64,000 nucleotides of DNA from Leptasterias polaris (GCA_037783415.1 JAZGTN010000070.1:10547001-10611000); one strand, 5' to 3'. Counted from the first letter of the stretch, positions 1-10,525 are shown. A program made the numbers and translations. The notes: a model not told the origin generated them from the letters alone.

Positions 1-104
1 CAGGTGAGGAGGGGGTGGTCACTTATTTCTATGGGCGGTAGGGGTTACCAGGGCTCTCCTGTTGCAGAAACTAGTTGGGTTTTTGGGGGGGTTAGAATTA
101 TTGA

Positions 105-185
105 CATTAACAGGAATTGAACCTGTGACATGGATTAACTTGCCGGCGCTCTACCAACTAAGATATCTACATGTAGCCCTAATTT
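105..185 (-). repeat. tRNA-derived SINE head (degenerate)
   Basis: Read on the minus strand, an A-box-like stretch (TTGGTAGAGCGCCGGC, from about 166 down to 146) is followed by a B-box-like GGTTCAATTCC near 113-123. This order and spacing are those of an RNA polymerase III promoter in a tRNA-derived SINE. There is no foldable acceptor stem, so it is not a tRNA gene. A second related head lies near 970-1010. Confidence 0.45.
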
Positions 186-264
186 TGGCAGTCTGTCTAC
201 CTTTGTTCGGGAGTGCCAGTCAGAAGCCATTCAAACTGTAACTGCCGTATAACTGGGGATTGCA

Positions 265-510
265 CCCATTACAACCTGGGATCACCCTCAGTACTCCCAG
301 GGATCACACCCAATACACCCAGGGATCGCATCCAATACACCCAGGGATCACACCCAAAACACACAGGGATCGCACCCAATACACCCAGGGATAACACCTA
401 GGGATCACACCCAATACACCCAGGGATCACACCAAATACACTTGGGTTACTCCCAATTACACCCAATAATACACCCAGGGATCACACCTGATACAACCTG
501 GGAAGCGGCA
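265..510. repeat. 22-bp minisatellite (GGGATCACACCCAATACACC)
   Basis: Units beginning GGGATC occur at 300, 322, 344 and 366 with an exact 22-bp period. They are followed by shortened and diverged units to about 510. Substitutions (CACACC, CGCATC, CGCACC) separate neighbouring units. It lies upstream of the first PHTF exon seen here and encodes nothing recognisable. Confidence 0.85.
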
Positions 511-520
511 GCCAGGGGAT

Positions 521-960
521 CACCTTAAAGGCATTGTATACTTTTGGTAACAGCTCAAAATCAGTGTCCACATTTTGTGTGATTCAACATATGCATGAAC
601 GAACAAACCTGTGAAAGTTTGAGCTCAATTGGTCATCGAGGTCACGAGAAAATAGTGAAAAGAGACCTGATGTGTTTTCTGTTTTTCAAACATCGAGTTT
701 ATTATCACGTGTAATAAAAACTATTGTTTTACTCATTTCTCAGAAACGATAGCATTTTAGGCAGAAATATTTTAAGGAACCCTTTCTGTCATTACTTACT
801 TTAAATCATGTAAGTTATGTGTGAATCTGTGAACATTTGTGTTTTTCGATCTTACCAATAGTGTACAGGACCTTTTTTTAAGGGGATCAAACTTTTTATT
901 TCAAATTTCAACTCATAACTACAATGTATTTGACTAGGTAAAGTTTTATCAATTATTGGA
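521..960. repeat. Dispersed MITE-like repeat, related to 21885-22285
   Basis: The stretch from CCTTAAAGGCATTGTATAC onward shares a long diverged match with the copy at 21885-22285. Both have a TTTTGGTAA motif, then a block with CTGTGAAA, a TGGGCTCAAT/TGAGCTCAAT motif, a GTYACRRGAAAATARTGAAA motif and later TTTCTCARAAA. No coding potential was seen. The ends are uncertain. Confidence 0.5.
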
Positions 961-964
961 TGAC

Positions 965-1110
965 CAATAAATTAACAGGCCAGCGCTCTACCAACTGAGC
1001 CACCCACATGTAGCCTTAAATTAATTTTATAACAGTGTGGGCGGTCTCCCTATTGTGTCAATATCTTTGCTGGGGGTGCCAGTCAGAAGCCATTCAACCT
1101 GTAAGGACTG
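965..1110 (-). repeat. tRNA-derived SINE head
   Basis: On the minus strand, TGGCTCAGTTGGTAGAGCGC (about 1002 down to 983) is a near-perfect tRNA A-box region. The neighbouring text at 1075-1095 (GTGCCAGTCAGAAGCCATTC) also occurs at 214-233 next to the first SINE head, so both are copies of one dispersed element. No complete tRNA fold is present. Confidence 0.5.
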
Positions 1111-1139
1111 TCAACAATAACAAAGATATTGACAAACTA

Positions 1140-1245
1140 GGGCGACCTGTTGCTGGTACGGATTGGTCTATACAGTCATGAAATGTGTGCAAGGAAATGG
1201 TAGGACCAATAAACTGAATTTAATTGAATTGAATTCAATGACAGT
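1140..1245 (+). repeat. Probable LINE 3' tail with (AATTG)n
   Basis: The end reads ACCAATAAACTGAATTTAAT and runs into an ATTGAATTGAATTC tail. The LINE at 56726-58030 ends, on its own strand, in AATAAACCATTATTGAATTG followed by more TTGAA units. The shared AATAAA plus (TTGAA)n end suggests a short, heavily 5'-truncated copy of a related LINE in the opposite orientation. Confidence 0.35.
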
Positions 1246-1351
1246 GCATATCGAACATTGATGTATGGGTTCAAACGAAACTGATATTGCTCGTTATCCC
1301 CGGTTCAATAATTACATAAATTAAACAGTACTTGTTTGTTTTTTTGTCAAG

Positions 1352-1541
1352 ATTACGAGGAGTCTCTTTTTTGGAACCGAGCCTCTCCTGGCTGACTTAT
1401 TCCTGGTTCCTGAGGGTAGCAGACACATTGAGGCTGAATAGTACAGCCTATATCGTCGTGGGCGTGTGCAGCTTGGAGCGTTTTGCTCTCAGCTTCATGT
1501 TCTTCTTTCTGTTGTCTGTTGCCGAGAAAACGTACAAACAG
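1352..1541 (+). CDS. PHTF: PHTF family protein, internal exon (first exon seen in the window)
   Basis: This is the first of seven collinear exons of a PHTF gene. PHTF proteins (named as putative homeodomain transcription factors) are, from family knowledge, multi-pass membrane proteins of the endoplasmic reticulum whose biochemical role is poorly defined. The translation contains SFLEPSLSWLTY, LNSTAYIVVGVCSLERFAL and a hydrophobic run ending VAEKTYKQ, which I recognise as PHTF-like; the last part is a likely membrane segment. The acceptor is a T-rich tract ending CAAG at 1351. The donor is CAG|GTAAAG at 1541/1542. The exon enters in the third base of a codon and leaves in phase 0, so the preceding exon must supply two bases; that exon is outside the window or was not recognised. 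The choice between PHTF1-like and PHTF2-like cannot be made, because many invertebrates have one PHTF. Confidence 0.85.
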
Positions 1542-1562
1542 GTAAAGAATAACTGTATGTTG

Positions 1563-1735
1563 TAAGAAAATACCAAAGTAATCAACCCGAGGGTAAACTG
1601 ACCAGGTAAATTTTAAATTCTGGGTTGAACCAACAAACCAATTTACTAGAACAGGATTTGAACCTTCGACCTGGGATCGTTGGTTGAATTCCACTCTCGT
1701 AAATCTTTCTTTGTTCAACCCAAAATAATTTTGAA
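1563..1735. repeat. Inverted pair of SINE fragments
   Basis: The minus-strand part (about 1680 down to 1563) has the B box GGTTCAAATCC, then a GTTCAACCCAGAAT block and a CAGTTTACCC block. The plus-strand part (about 1672-1735) repeats the same body: TCGTTGGTTGAATTCC, then GTTCAACCCAAAAT. The same family appears at 9695-9835 and 13765-13890, both on the + strand. The two fragments therefore sit head to head. Confidence 0.55.
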
Positions 1736-1849
1736 AACATGATAGTTGATTTGTAGATATTTTGTTCATCTGTTTGAAGATTCCCTCCCCTCCCCCTTCT
1801 CCCCCATAGCGACTGCAAGCTGTTTTTATCAAAATACAGAAAGTAACCT

Positions 1850-2791
<942 letters not shown>

Positions 2792-2946
2792 TAGTTGCCA
2801 TTTCCGTTCACACTCGTCTCCTGTAATTTGCTGAAATTAATTGATCTGGGGTCGATTTCACAAAGTGCCGCGATGCGTTGCAACGCCAGATACGATTCAT
2901 TACACATCTTATCTTGCGAGAGCGTTGTGACAACAAAGACGAACAC

Positions 2947-2989
2947 GTCGCAAAGTACGACGACCCAAAGGGTCGTCGTATCTTGCGAC
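2947..2989. other. Hairpin inside the Harbinger relic
   Basis: An inverted repeat with arms GTACGACGACCC and GGGTCGTCGTA around an AAA loop extends outward through GTCGCAA and TTGCGAC with one or two bulges. It lies in the subterminal part of the element, where such elements often carry transposase-binding repeats. A role is inferred only. Confidence 0.7.
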
Positions 2990-3021
2990 ACTTAATTTGA
3001 TAAGGCGTAAATACAATCAAA

Positions 3022-3210
3022 ATGGCGTTGATGTTGCTCGCAAATCATGAAGCCGCGAGAGCATTGAGAAGGGAGAGGCTGTTTCATGACAGGACAAACC
3101 CTCTCGACAGTCTTACTGGTGACAAAATATTAAGACGATATAAATTTTTCAGACAGGGAATATTTCACATCGTCGAGAGGATACAGGGAGACATTGAACG
3201 TGTCACAAAG
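3022..3210 (+). pseudogene. Harbinger (HARBI1-like) transposase N-terminal fragment
   Basis: An ATG in the good context AAAATGGCG opens a frame with RALRRERLFHDRTNPLD, then ILRRYKFFRQGIFHIVERI and a stretch ending DIERVTK. The order RRER, DR-NPLD and RRY-F-R-GI--I is typical of the N-terminus of PIF/Harbinger nucleases and HARBI1. After ACAAAG at 3210 comes GTATGC, which looks like a splice donor, and the frame soon ends at 3279. About 63 residues remain of a protein usually near 350, and no catalytic DDE residues survive. It is not expected to be active. If it is still spliced into anything, the acceptor was not seen in the element. Confidence 0.75.
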
Positions 3211-3459
3211 GTATGCTTCTTATTACCAATCATCCGCCCCGATTTTTCATTGATGCGCGTATTTTTCCTGCCGTCTTGAATAGGCCTAGATGCTTTAACG
3301 ACTGTTCTATGAATGAGTCATGCTAAAATAAAAATGGACCAGAATGCGACAGGTCGCATTTACGACATGTATGATGAAATGAATTGTGGAACCCATCGCA
3401 GCTGCGACTCATCATAGGTCTGCAACCCCTGTGAGTTTGGTGAAATCGGACCCTGTATC

Positions 3460-4860
3460 GCTTGAACTTGGGTTTTATGTTCGATTACCAACATGGCCTA
3501 GAGCCAGCCACTTTTAGTAATATTTTTACTTTGACGTCATCATTACATTTTCATTGTACTAAAAGAACATTTAAAAGGATTGGGTTTTTTTTTTGTAAAT
3601 AACTGTTGAACCTCACTTTAAACAAAAACAATCTCACCCTGTGGTATTCGCCTTTTGTACGGTCTGTTATTTGCGTGTAGAGTAATTTGTGAAGTACACA
3701 GTTATTTATGCCATGAAAATTAGACTAGCAAATTGTAAAACTTCTGTTAATGAACTCTCCAACATTCCATACAGGCATGTGAATCTTTTTGTTTAAATCA
3801 AAAATTCGATTTATTTTTCCCTTCTCAAATTTATGATCATCCAGTTCAATCAATGTAAGTTTCATATACATGTAGAAATACGGGGGCAAGGTGTGGGGAG
3901 TATACACGTGGATTTCGTTCTTCTTGAACAAGAAAATGTAATCGCGCCTCAAGTTTTGTAACTTGGCAACGGTCTGGTACGCAGTTATTTTTTCTGCCAT
4001 GCATCGCAGGTGCAGCGTGACACAATGTATGTATAGACTTCTCTCATTCCTTGTTTTATTCATGGTACAGTTCAATTGTTTGACCGGAATATGTTTACTG
4101 CTGCAACAATGGCACATTTTTTGAGACTTTAGAAAGTCTGCTGATAACAATGGATGGTGTTTTGTGTCGTGTGTACTGTATATGATATTCGCTTGTAAGT
4201 CCGTACTTGTACGTAAATTACTTACTTACACGCTGATGAAATGCATAGCGATATGATATACTTGGTCTGAAAATTATCGTGCTGATTTAAGATGGCGTTT
4301 TTATGGTCCTCGCTGACCAATGAGCACAGGATAAGGAAGAGGAAGCTGTGTGAATTTTTGTTGTTTTGAATACAATATTTATCCACAGATTACAGTTGCC
4401 TCTCTTGTGCCAGTATGGAATTATCGTAACAGTACATGAAGTACAAACTTAATTGGGTTAACAAATCTTAATTGCTTTTGGTTTGCATCTGTTTTCTTTC
4501 TATTTTTATTATTCAAATGTGTGATATCTGTCTCAATTATGGTTTTATGTGATTTCATGATTAAATTGTTAGAAATGACTGAAGACATTATCCCCACAGC
4601 AATGTTTTTTTAAATAGTCTGGATAGAACAAACTGCCATTTCTAACCAAACAATTGTCCCATGTTGATTGACTCCCCCTTCAGGTACATCTTAGGATTTT
4701 ATGGTAATGAGCTGACCAGTGTGTACGATGTGGTTTAAAGACAATGGAAATATATAATGTGTTGGCATGTGCTGACTTCGTGCCTCGTTTGCAGGTAAAA
4801 ATGACTCTGTACTGAAGGCAAAACAAAATAACGAAATATCTCCTCTTTCCTTTTGTTTTT
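3460..4860. other. Intron sequence, no feature recognised
   Basis: This is the 3' part of the 2.1-kb intron between the second and third PHTF exons. I see no coding block, inverted ends or tandem repeat. A short self-complementary stretch at 4193-4230 (GTAAGTCCGTACTTGTACGT, then a TTACTTAC run) is the only structure noticed. The intron ends with a T-rich acceptor tract before CAG at 4861-4863. Confidence 0.6.
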
Positions 4861-4863
4861 CAG

Positions 4864-4950
4864 AAACGTGGCCCACAGAGGTCTATTGATGTCATTGTGT
4901 CCTCAGCCTTTATGCTGACACTCTGTCTGGTCTCTGCTTTGTGCGTTGAG
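4864..4950 (+). CDS. PHTF: PHTF family protein, internal exon with membrane segment
   Basis: 29 codons, phase 0 at both ends. The acceptor is TTTTTCAG at 4863 and the donor GAG|GTAAAC at 4950/4951. The translation starts KRGPQRSIDVIVSSAF and ends CLVSALCVE. The KRGPQRS-DVIVSSAF motif is a PHTF signature in my knowledge of the family. The part from about residue 9 is one hydrophobic, probably membrane-spanning helix. It continues without a gap from FLK in the previous exon. Confidence 0.9.
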
Positions 4951-5032
4951 GTAAACTTTGGTATTAATTTGAAGTTTTAGAGAAAACCTGTTTCTTATAT
5001 AGCACACACATCAATAGTACACGTAGCTAGAT

Positions 5033-5750
5033 CATGGAGGAATAAGAACACAAGGAGTTTGAACGGCCCGCCAACCCCCACAGATTTACGTGCGCGATAA
5101 TATCTCTTTGTGCACAGGGTCTGGTACCGCTTCTGACCGCACAATGGAGAAATGACTCGTTCGTGCTTTTTAATAGTACATAATTTCGAACAAACAAACG
5201 AAACAGTATTTGCATGCGCAGTAGCTCTATGCCGCACGTATAGGTCAGCCTAATTGTCTGTTCAATGCGCTTTGAAATTCTGATTCTGCCGACGTTTCCT
5301 TCATTAAAATCCGACTTTCACAAGGTAAGTTACGTTGATATTCCGGTTATACAATAATTGATATATGAATGGAAATATACTTGAATATTTCTGAGATTTT
5401 GATAACTTTTGGCCGAGTTTGGCTGGTTAAAAATTACGGTGTTTGCTCAGTGAACCCTTTGTCTACGCATTCGTGCAGACATTTACGTGGAGCGTCGTGG
5501 AGCATTTTTAGGGGGGACGAATGAAAAATCTGACTTTTTCAAAAACATCGTACTATTTTGATATGAATGATCGTGCCACCCTTCCAAGTCTTTTAATCTT
5601 GGCTCCATACTGCGCAAGCGCACACAGAGAGGCGGCGTGTCGCGTGCGGTTAGGAAGTGCGTTACAATTGCGCTTTTATCTGTGGCGGTACCAGACCTTG
5701 GACGTTTGATCCCTGTTCGTTGTAACTCCTTGTGTTCTTATTCCTCCATG
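5033..5750. mobile_element. P-element-like MITE with 27-bp inverted ends (718 bp)
   Basis: The left end begins CATGGAGGAATAAGAACACA and continues AGGAGTT. The right end is the exact inverse of these 27 bases, ending CCTCCATG at 5750. A second inverted block, GGTCTGGTACCGC (5119-5131) and GCGGTACCAGACC (5685-5697), lies inside. GCTAGAT flanks both ends (5026-5032 and 5751-5757); if the element is taken to begin at TGGAGG the direct repeat becomes the 9-bp GCTAGATCA. The CATG start followed by AATAA and AAGG resembles P-superfamily termini, which usually make 8-bp duplications, so the family is tentative. No transposase is present. It lies in a PHTF intron. Confidence 0.7.
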
Positions 5751-5859
5751 GCTAGATCAAGCCAGCTTACAACATGAACAATGTTATCCCTTTTCATCAG
5801 GCATACTTCAAGGCAAAGTATATGGTTAGTTTCTGGAACCATTCAATTGAGTGTAGATA

Positions 5860-6075
5860 GGCCTATATATAATAAAACTAACACTAACAATACAAATGTT
5901 GTTTTGGGGTTTTTACCCTTACACCGATGTGTATTGCACTCTATATACTCAGTACTTTTCCGAGTCCTGTGAAAAAAAATCCACTTGTATAGTACTCTGG
6001 TGGGATTGGAACCCACAACCTTTGCCATTCTAGTGCAGATGTCTTACCACTAGACCACCGAGCCAGCCCGATGGC
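5860..6075 (-). repeat. tRNA-derived SINE
   Basis: On the minus strand the head reads GGCTCGGTGGTCTAGTGGTA (A box, about 6064 down to 6045). The B box GTGGGTTCCAATCCCA follows (about 6017 down to 6002), and then a non-tRNA body runs to about 5860. Box spacing matches tRNA-Glu/Asp/Gly-type genes, but the 5' and 3' acceptor strands do not pair. It ends about 80 bp before the fourth PHTF exon. Confidence 0.65.
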
Positions 6076-6156
6076 TAGAGTTACTTCAAATCCTGTTTTA
6101 GCAGCGGGTACCACAAGTTCTTATTGTTGTTGTATTCTGGTTTTCTTTGCACACAG

Positions 6157-6312
6157 ATGTTGCAGAGAGACTTCAAGTTCTTATCCCACCTATTCAACTG
6201 GGAGGTCATAGCATGGGCCTTCTGTATGTGCCCCTTCCTGTTGAGGTTCATGACGCTTGGCTCCAACATCAATAAGAAGTTTCGCAACACGTCCGTGCTC
6301 CTGACTGAACAA
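6157..6312 (+). CDS. PHTF: PHTF family protein, internal exon with membrane segment
   Basis: 52 codons, phase 0 at both ends. The acceptor is TTCTTTGCACACAG at 6156 and the donor CAA|GTGAAT at 6312/6313. The translation includes FNWEVIAWAFCMCPFLLRF and ends FRNTSVLLTEQ. The NWE--- hydrophobic run and the NTS-LLTEQ end match what I know of PHTF proteins. Residues about 15-35 form a likely membrane helix. Only nine intron bases separate the exon from the TTAA of an inserted element. Confidence 0.9.
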
Positions 6313-6325
6313 GTGAATACTTTAA

Positions 6326-7178
6326 CCCTTTAGAGACCATAGCGGCCGCAAGCAGGTTGTACCAAAATGCCCACAGCGGCCGCAAGCAGGTTGTACCAAA
6401 ACACCCACAGCGGCCGCAAGCAGGTTGTACCAAAACGCCCACAGCGGCCGCAAGCAGGTTGTACCAAAATGCCCACAGCGGTTGCAAGCAGGTTGTACCA
6501 AAACGCCCACAGCGGCTGCAAACGGCAGCAAAGTTTAACATACTTCTATTCAGTCACACAAAGAGGTCAACGTAAAGGTCATGGCCACGTATGAAATTTT
6601 CTGATGTAGTATGTTGACATAGTAACCCAATTTCTAAACGAGAATCTAACTTTTCTCCTTCATTTTATTCATGTTGACATTTTTACTGACAAAATTTTGA
6701 TAAAGAAACTAACAATTTTAGCAATGCATTACGGGAAAGCTCCATTAAAGAAAGAGGCCGGAGTTATACATCCTTTTCGTCTTTACCACCACTCTTGCCT
6801 GTTATCTCCAGGAATTCCTTGTCTAAACAGTGGACTCTAATCTATAATTGGATCTTCATGCACAGTATATGAAAACATTTTGTGGGTTTTTACATTATTT
6901 TGAAATCTGAAGGGTGGAAGCCCAGCTCCATGTAGTATTTATTATTTGAAGACCGCAAGCCAGTTATGTCGCTGACTGAGCCCAGGGGGGAGGTTAATTG
7001 CTCATCCATGAAGCTTGTTGATTCAACAAGTAATGGCAATATAAACACACCCTCTGCTGAAAAGGATGGATACTCTCCGAGTTTTTCAGCCCAAACTCGG
7101 AAATTCTTTAATGGAACTTTCCCGTAATGGTCTGGGCGTTTTGTGATGATTATACAGAAATGAATGGTCTCTAGAGGG
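6326..7178. mobile_element. piggyBac-like non-autonomous element (853 bp)
   Basis: The left end CCCTTTAGAGACCAT (6326-6340) and right end ATGGTCTCTAGAGGG (7164-7178) are inverse with one mismatch. The left flank is TTAA (6322-6325) and the right flank CTAA (7179-7182), consistent with a TTAA target duplication with one mutation. CCC ends plus TTAA are the hallmark of the piggyBac superfamily. Inside are a 34-bp minisatellite (6340-6525) and a second inverted repeat (6726-6751 against 7104-7129, one mismatch). The minus strand is open from 7276 to 6890, but I do not recognise a transposase in it. An older relative lies at 1850-2475. Confidence 0.65.
6340..6525. repeat. 34-bp minisatellite with repeated NotI-type GCGGCCGC
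   Basis: Units of the form CAGCGGCCGCAAGCAGGTTG followed by TACCAAAAYRCCCA start at 6374, 6408, 6442, 6476 and 6510, an exact 34-bp period. A partial unit begins at 6340. Four units keep GCGGCCGC, so they are CpG-rich compared with the surrounding AT-rich intron. The repeat belongs to the enclosing element, since degraded units also occur in its relative at 1855-2010. It begins 28 bp after the splice donor. Confidence 0.9.
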
Positions 7179-7189
7179 CTAATGGATGT

Positions 7190-7486
7190 TATTTTTGTAT
7201 CGAGGATAAAGAATGTGATTGGTAGACTAAGATCGATTCGAGATCCACTCACCTTGAACACTCCTACGTGCTCCAAATCTGTTGGCCGAGGTGTTTGGGT
7301 TATATTGGCCCCCGCCTTTGGAACAATCTTCCCAACAACATCCGATCTTCTACCTCAGCTGCTACATTTAAGAAATTGCTCAAAATGGAACTGTATCGAT
7401 TTTAACTCGTGTTCCATCTTCACAGCGCCTCGATCTAGCACCTAGGATTTGTGCGCTATAGAAGAATAATAATAATAATAATAATA
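7190..7486 (+). pseudogene. LINE (CR1/L2-like) reverse transcriptase C-terminus and 3' tail
   Basis: One frame reads RSIRDPLTLNTPTCSKSVGR. A shifted frame then reads WNNLPNNIRSSTSAATFKKL and a stretch ending MELYRF before a stop at 7406. The order basic block, then RLWNNLP--IR-S-S---FKK-LK is the usual extreme C-terminus of CR1/L2-type LINE polyproteins. The frame change near 7310 shows it is broken. After the stop a short 3' end with TGCGCTATAGAA runs into (AAT)n at 7467-7486. The element starts directly after the piggyBac-like copy. Confidence 0.7.
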
Positions 7487-7830
7487 TGGATTTATATCGC
7501 GCTTTATCACACCCAAGGGCGTCTCAAAGCGCTTCTTAACATTATTACCCCTGGTCACTGGGCCATTTATTTCATTCCTTAAACCATCTCAGCTCCCTGG
7601 GGAGTATACAGCCTGTGCTGCAATATATGCGCTACTAAGCTAAATCAATCACAAGAACCATCTCTGCCCTCACAGGTACCCATTTTACCCCTGGGTGGAG
7701 AGAAGCAATTATAGTTAAGTGTCTTGCTCAGGGACACAAGTGTCACGACCGGGACTCGAACCCACACTCTGCTGAACAGAAACACAAGAGCTTGAGTTCG
7801 GTGCTCTTAACCACTCGGCCACGACACTCC
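7467..7830 (-). repeat. tRNA-Ser/Leu-type SINE, nearly full length
   Basis: On the minus strand the head is GTGTCGTGGCCGAGTGGTTA (about 7828 down to 7809) and the B box is GTGGGTTCGAGTCCCGG (about 7764 down to 7748). The roughly 45 bases between the boxes resemble a class II (long variable arm) tRNA such as Ser or Leu. The body reaches a GCGATATAAATCC end at about 7487 and a (ATT)n tail shared with the adjacent LINE tail. Fragments of the same body lie at 15105-15180, and a plus-strand relative at 8535-8860. Confidence 0.75.
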
Positions 7831-7940
7831 ATAGAACCTTTTATTATGATAGTTAGCCTTGAGTTTTTGCGCTTTTAATTTTGCAATCCTCCCTAATGCC
7901 AAACATGTTTTTTGTGAGGCCTTATTGAGTGCTGTATTGA

Positions 7941-8345
<405 letters not shown>

Positions 8346-8534
8346 AAATTTGTCACTACACTTTTGTACAGGGAAGTAGCCTATTAGGCTAGTAAACTAT
8401 GCGTTTCACTTGCCCCCAAGGAAGTTTTAGTAGCCCAGATTTCAAATATGTATTTTCAAAATGTTGTCTTTCTTGAAATTCTAAACGAGGATCTTATAAT
8501 AGCCACTGAACTGATGATTTGCCTGTGGCTTTTC

Positions 8535-8860
8535 TTGGCCGAGCGTTCAAGTGCATTAGACTCGAGCTCTTGTGTTTTTGACTACATGTAGCAGAGTGTA
8601 GGTTCAAGTCCCGTTCTTGAAAATTGTTTCCTAAAGCAAGACACCTTACCAGCATGGCTTCATTCTTTGGATAGGCCGTAAAGCTGTAGGTCCCGTTTGG
8701 TGTGTAAAGCCCGAAAATAATCCCAGTACATTTTCTGGTATACGGTTGGCTGTAGATTGTGCTGCAGTACCTTGTAAACTCTTAATACATGATGCTTTGT
8801 TAATAAATGGGCCTCATAATAGATGGCGCTCTACAAATGCCTGATGATTGATCGATTGAT
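8535..8860 (+). repeat. Degenerate tRNA-derived SINE (class II type)
   Basis: The head TTGGCCGAGCGTTCAAGTGC (8536-8555) corresponds to the GTGGCCGAGTGGTTAAG head of the SINE at 7467-7830. CTCTTGTGTTT and GCAGAGTGTAGGTTCAAGTC follow at matching spacing, the latter holding the B box. A body leads to GGCGCTCTACAAATGCCTGA near 8824 and a GATTGAT tail. Confidence 0.65.
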
Positions 8861-8966
8861 ACCTTGTAGAAAAAGAAAAAAATTAATGAGCACTTTGGGA
8901 CAAAGCGCTCATATAAGAACTGTATGATATTTATTGATTTTTCTTGTACTTGATCCACTACCTTAG

Positions 8967-9101
<135 letters not shown>

Positions 9102-9694
9102 TAAAAAAAAATTTAATTCAATTTTTTTATATAAATATATTCAGATCTTGAGTGAACAAGAATCCTGTGCTTAATAACAGTGCTTAACTTAATTTTAAGG
9201 TTAAACACAAATATTATCGCTCTTGGCAGTTTGTTTATCAATATTCAAAAACAGTAACAGATGCACATTGTTCATGTTGTTACATTGCTAGTAGCTCTCA
9301 TTAAATTGAGGTTGAATCCTTCAAGCAGGAATTTAGTTCACTTCATGAAGCTATGTGAAGCTACTTATTTTTTGTCATGCTGCTAATTTGAAAATCTCTC
9401 TTTGTGTGCTTTACATCCCCTGTACACTTTGATAATCTAAGTATCTTGTGATATTTACTTTTCTTTAAATTATTCTTTTTTCCAAGCGCCTCTACAAATT
9501 TTGTAATATTATTATTTATGTTAATTCCTATTGCCTTCCTCTTCCAAAAGGATCCAAAGGGCTTCAATTCTCTGGCTTTATAAATTAAAAGTTGGACTTG
9601 TTATGTAATTTTTAGTTTATTTCATTTGTTAAAGCATTCATTGTTTTATTGATTTATCAATCTTTAATTTATGTTGATTAACTGTTCATATTTA

Positions 9695-9840
9695 TATAAT
9701 GTGACCGGGAGGTCACAGGTCCAAATCCAACTCTTGCCAATTTGTCTTTCAACCCCAAATTGTTTAACATGTACTAAGCATGTACCAGGTCAGTTTCCCT
9801 CTGTGGTGTATTGTTTGATATACTTGTTTTAACATTGTTA
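9695..9840 (+). repeat. SINE of the 13765-13890 family
   Basis: CCGGGAGGTCACAGGTCCAAAT is followed by an AACTCTTGCCAATTTGTC block, TTCAACCCCAAATTG, and CAGTTTCCCTCTGTGG. The copy at 13765-13890 has the same order: CGGAGGTCGTTGGTTCAAAT, TCTAGTCAATTTTTC, TTCAACCCAAAATCA and CAGTTTCCCTTGTGG. The B box is recognisable. The A box has decayed in both. Confidence 0.6.
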
Positions 9841-10525
9841 TGTATGTGGACAGAATTTAATGTCCACCTATTAACTGAGCATTTTTTTTTTTTATCATCC
9901 ATTGTCATGCTCATCAATCTGAACATATTTTAAAGTTATTTACTTTTGTACAAACAATTTCTAGCAGTGTAAACAAGTCAAGTGGAAATTTTTCCCCAAT
10001 GGGCGTTTTTACTGTATGGGCATTTTTACCCCATGGCTTTTTTACCCAGTTTTTACCCCAGTTTTCTCTTTTGCTGTTTGGTTCTAAAATGGAGCCCCTG
10101 CAGTGTCAGATCATGTTTTGTATCTAGTATTCCCAAACGATATTGTGAAACATTGTATTTTGTATTTATCTCTTTTGATTGATATAGCCTTTTTTGTATT
10201 TTGATACTGTGTATATACATGTAAATCAACCTTGAACCTTGGTTATCGGTAGTTTATATATATATATTTGTAGGTCTCCTTTCGGTAATTAATAGTATTC
10301 TGTTTTAAGGGGTTTGGACATTTTTGGTTTTGTTTGTCTAGTCTATGTCTGTTTTTACTTGGTTTTTTTGTAGTAGTTTTTTTACTACTGTTGGCTTACT
10401 TAATATTGGCTTTCCTTTTTACATCTTTAATTGTGTAAAGTCTTGGGTGCCTTTTTAGGGGGATTTTGGCGCTAAATAAATATTTATTTATAATGATCAT
10501 TAATATTTAACTTTTCTATTTGCAG

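Larger units (their letters stand above)
2849..3452 (+). mobile_element. PIF/Harbinger DNA transposon relic (604 bp)
   Basis: The left end GGGTCGATTTCACAAAG (2849 on) is the near-perfect inverse of the right end, which reads TTTGGTGAAATCGGACC up to 3452. Both ends are flanked by CTG (2846-2848 and 3453-3455). A 3-bp CWG or TWA target duplication is what I recall for PIF/Harbinger elements. Between the ends lie a Harbinger transposase N-terminal fragment (3022-3210) and a strong hairpin (2947-2989). The rest of the transposase, including the DDE catalytic core, is missing, so it is internally deleted and non-autonomous. It sits in a PHTF intron. Confidence 0.75.

Noticed and set aside
1..9. 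CAGGTGAGG at the very start could be the end of a PHTF exon with a perfect splice donor
   Set aside because: Only three exon bases would be visible, and the next exon needs two carried bases (its first base is third in a codon), so frame agreement cannot be tested. Not called.
213..401. 62-codon frame at the 22-bp minisatellite
   Set aside because: The translation is a by-product of the tandem repeat; the period is not a multiple of three.
5999..6064. tRNA gene on the minus strand; likewise 7748-7828, 8536-8625 and 11327-11392
   Set aside because: A and B boxes are present, but the acceptor stems do not pair and each is joined to a SINE body or tail.
6890..7276. 128-codon minus-strand frame as a piggyBac transposase remnant
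   Set aside because: It crosses the element's right end into the LINE and has none of the acidic catalytic context or the cysteine-rich C-terminus expected of piggyBac transposases.
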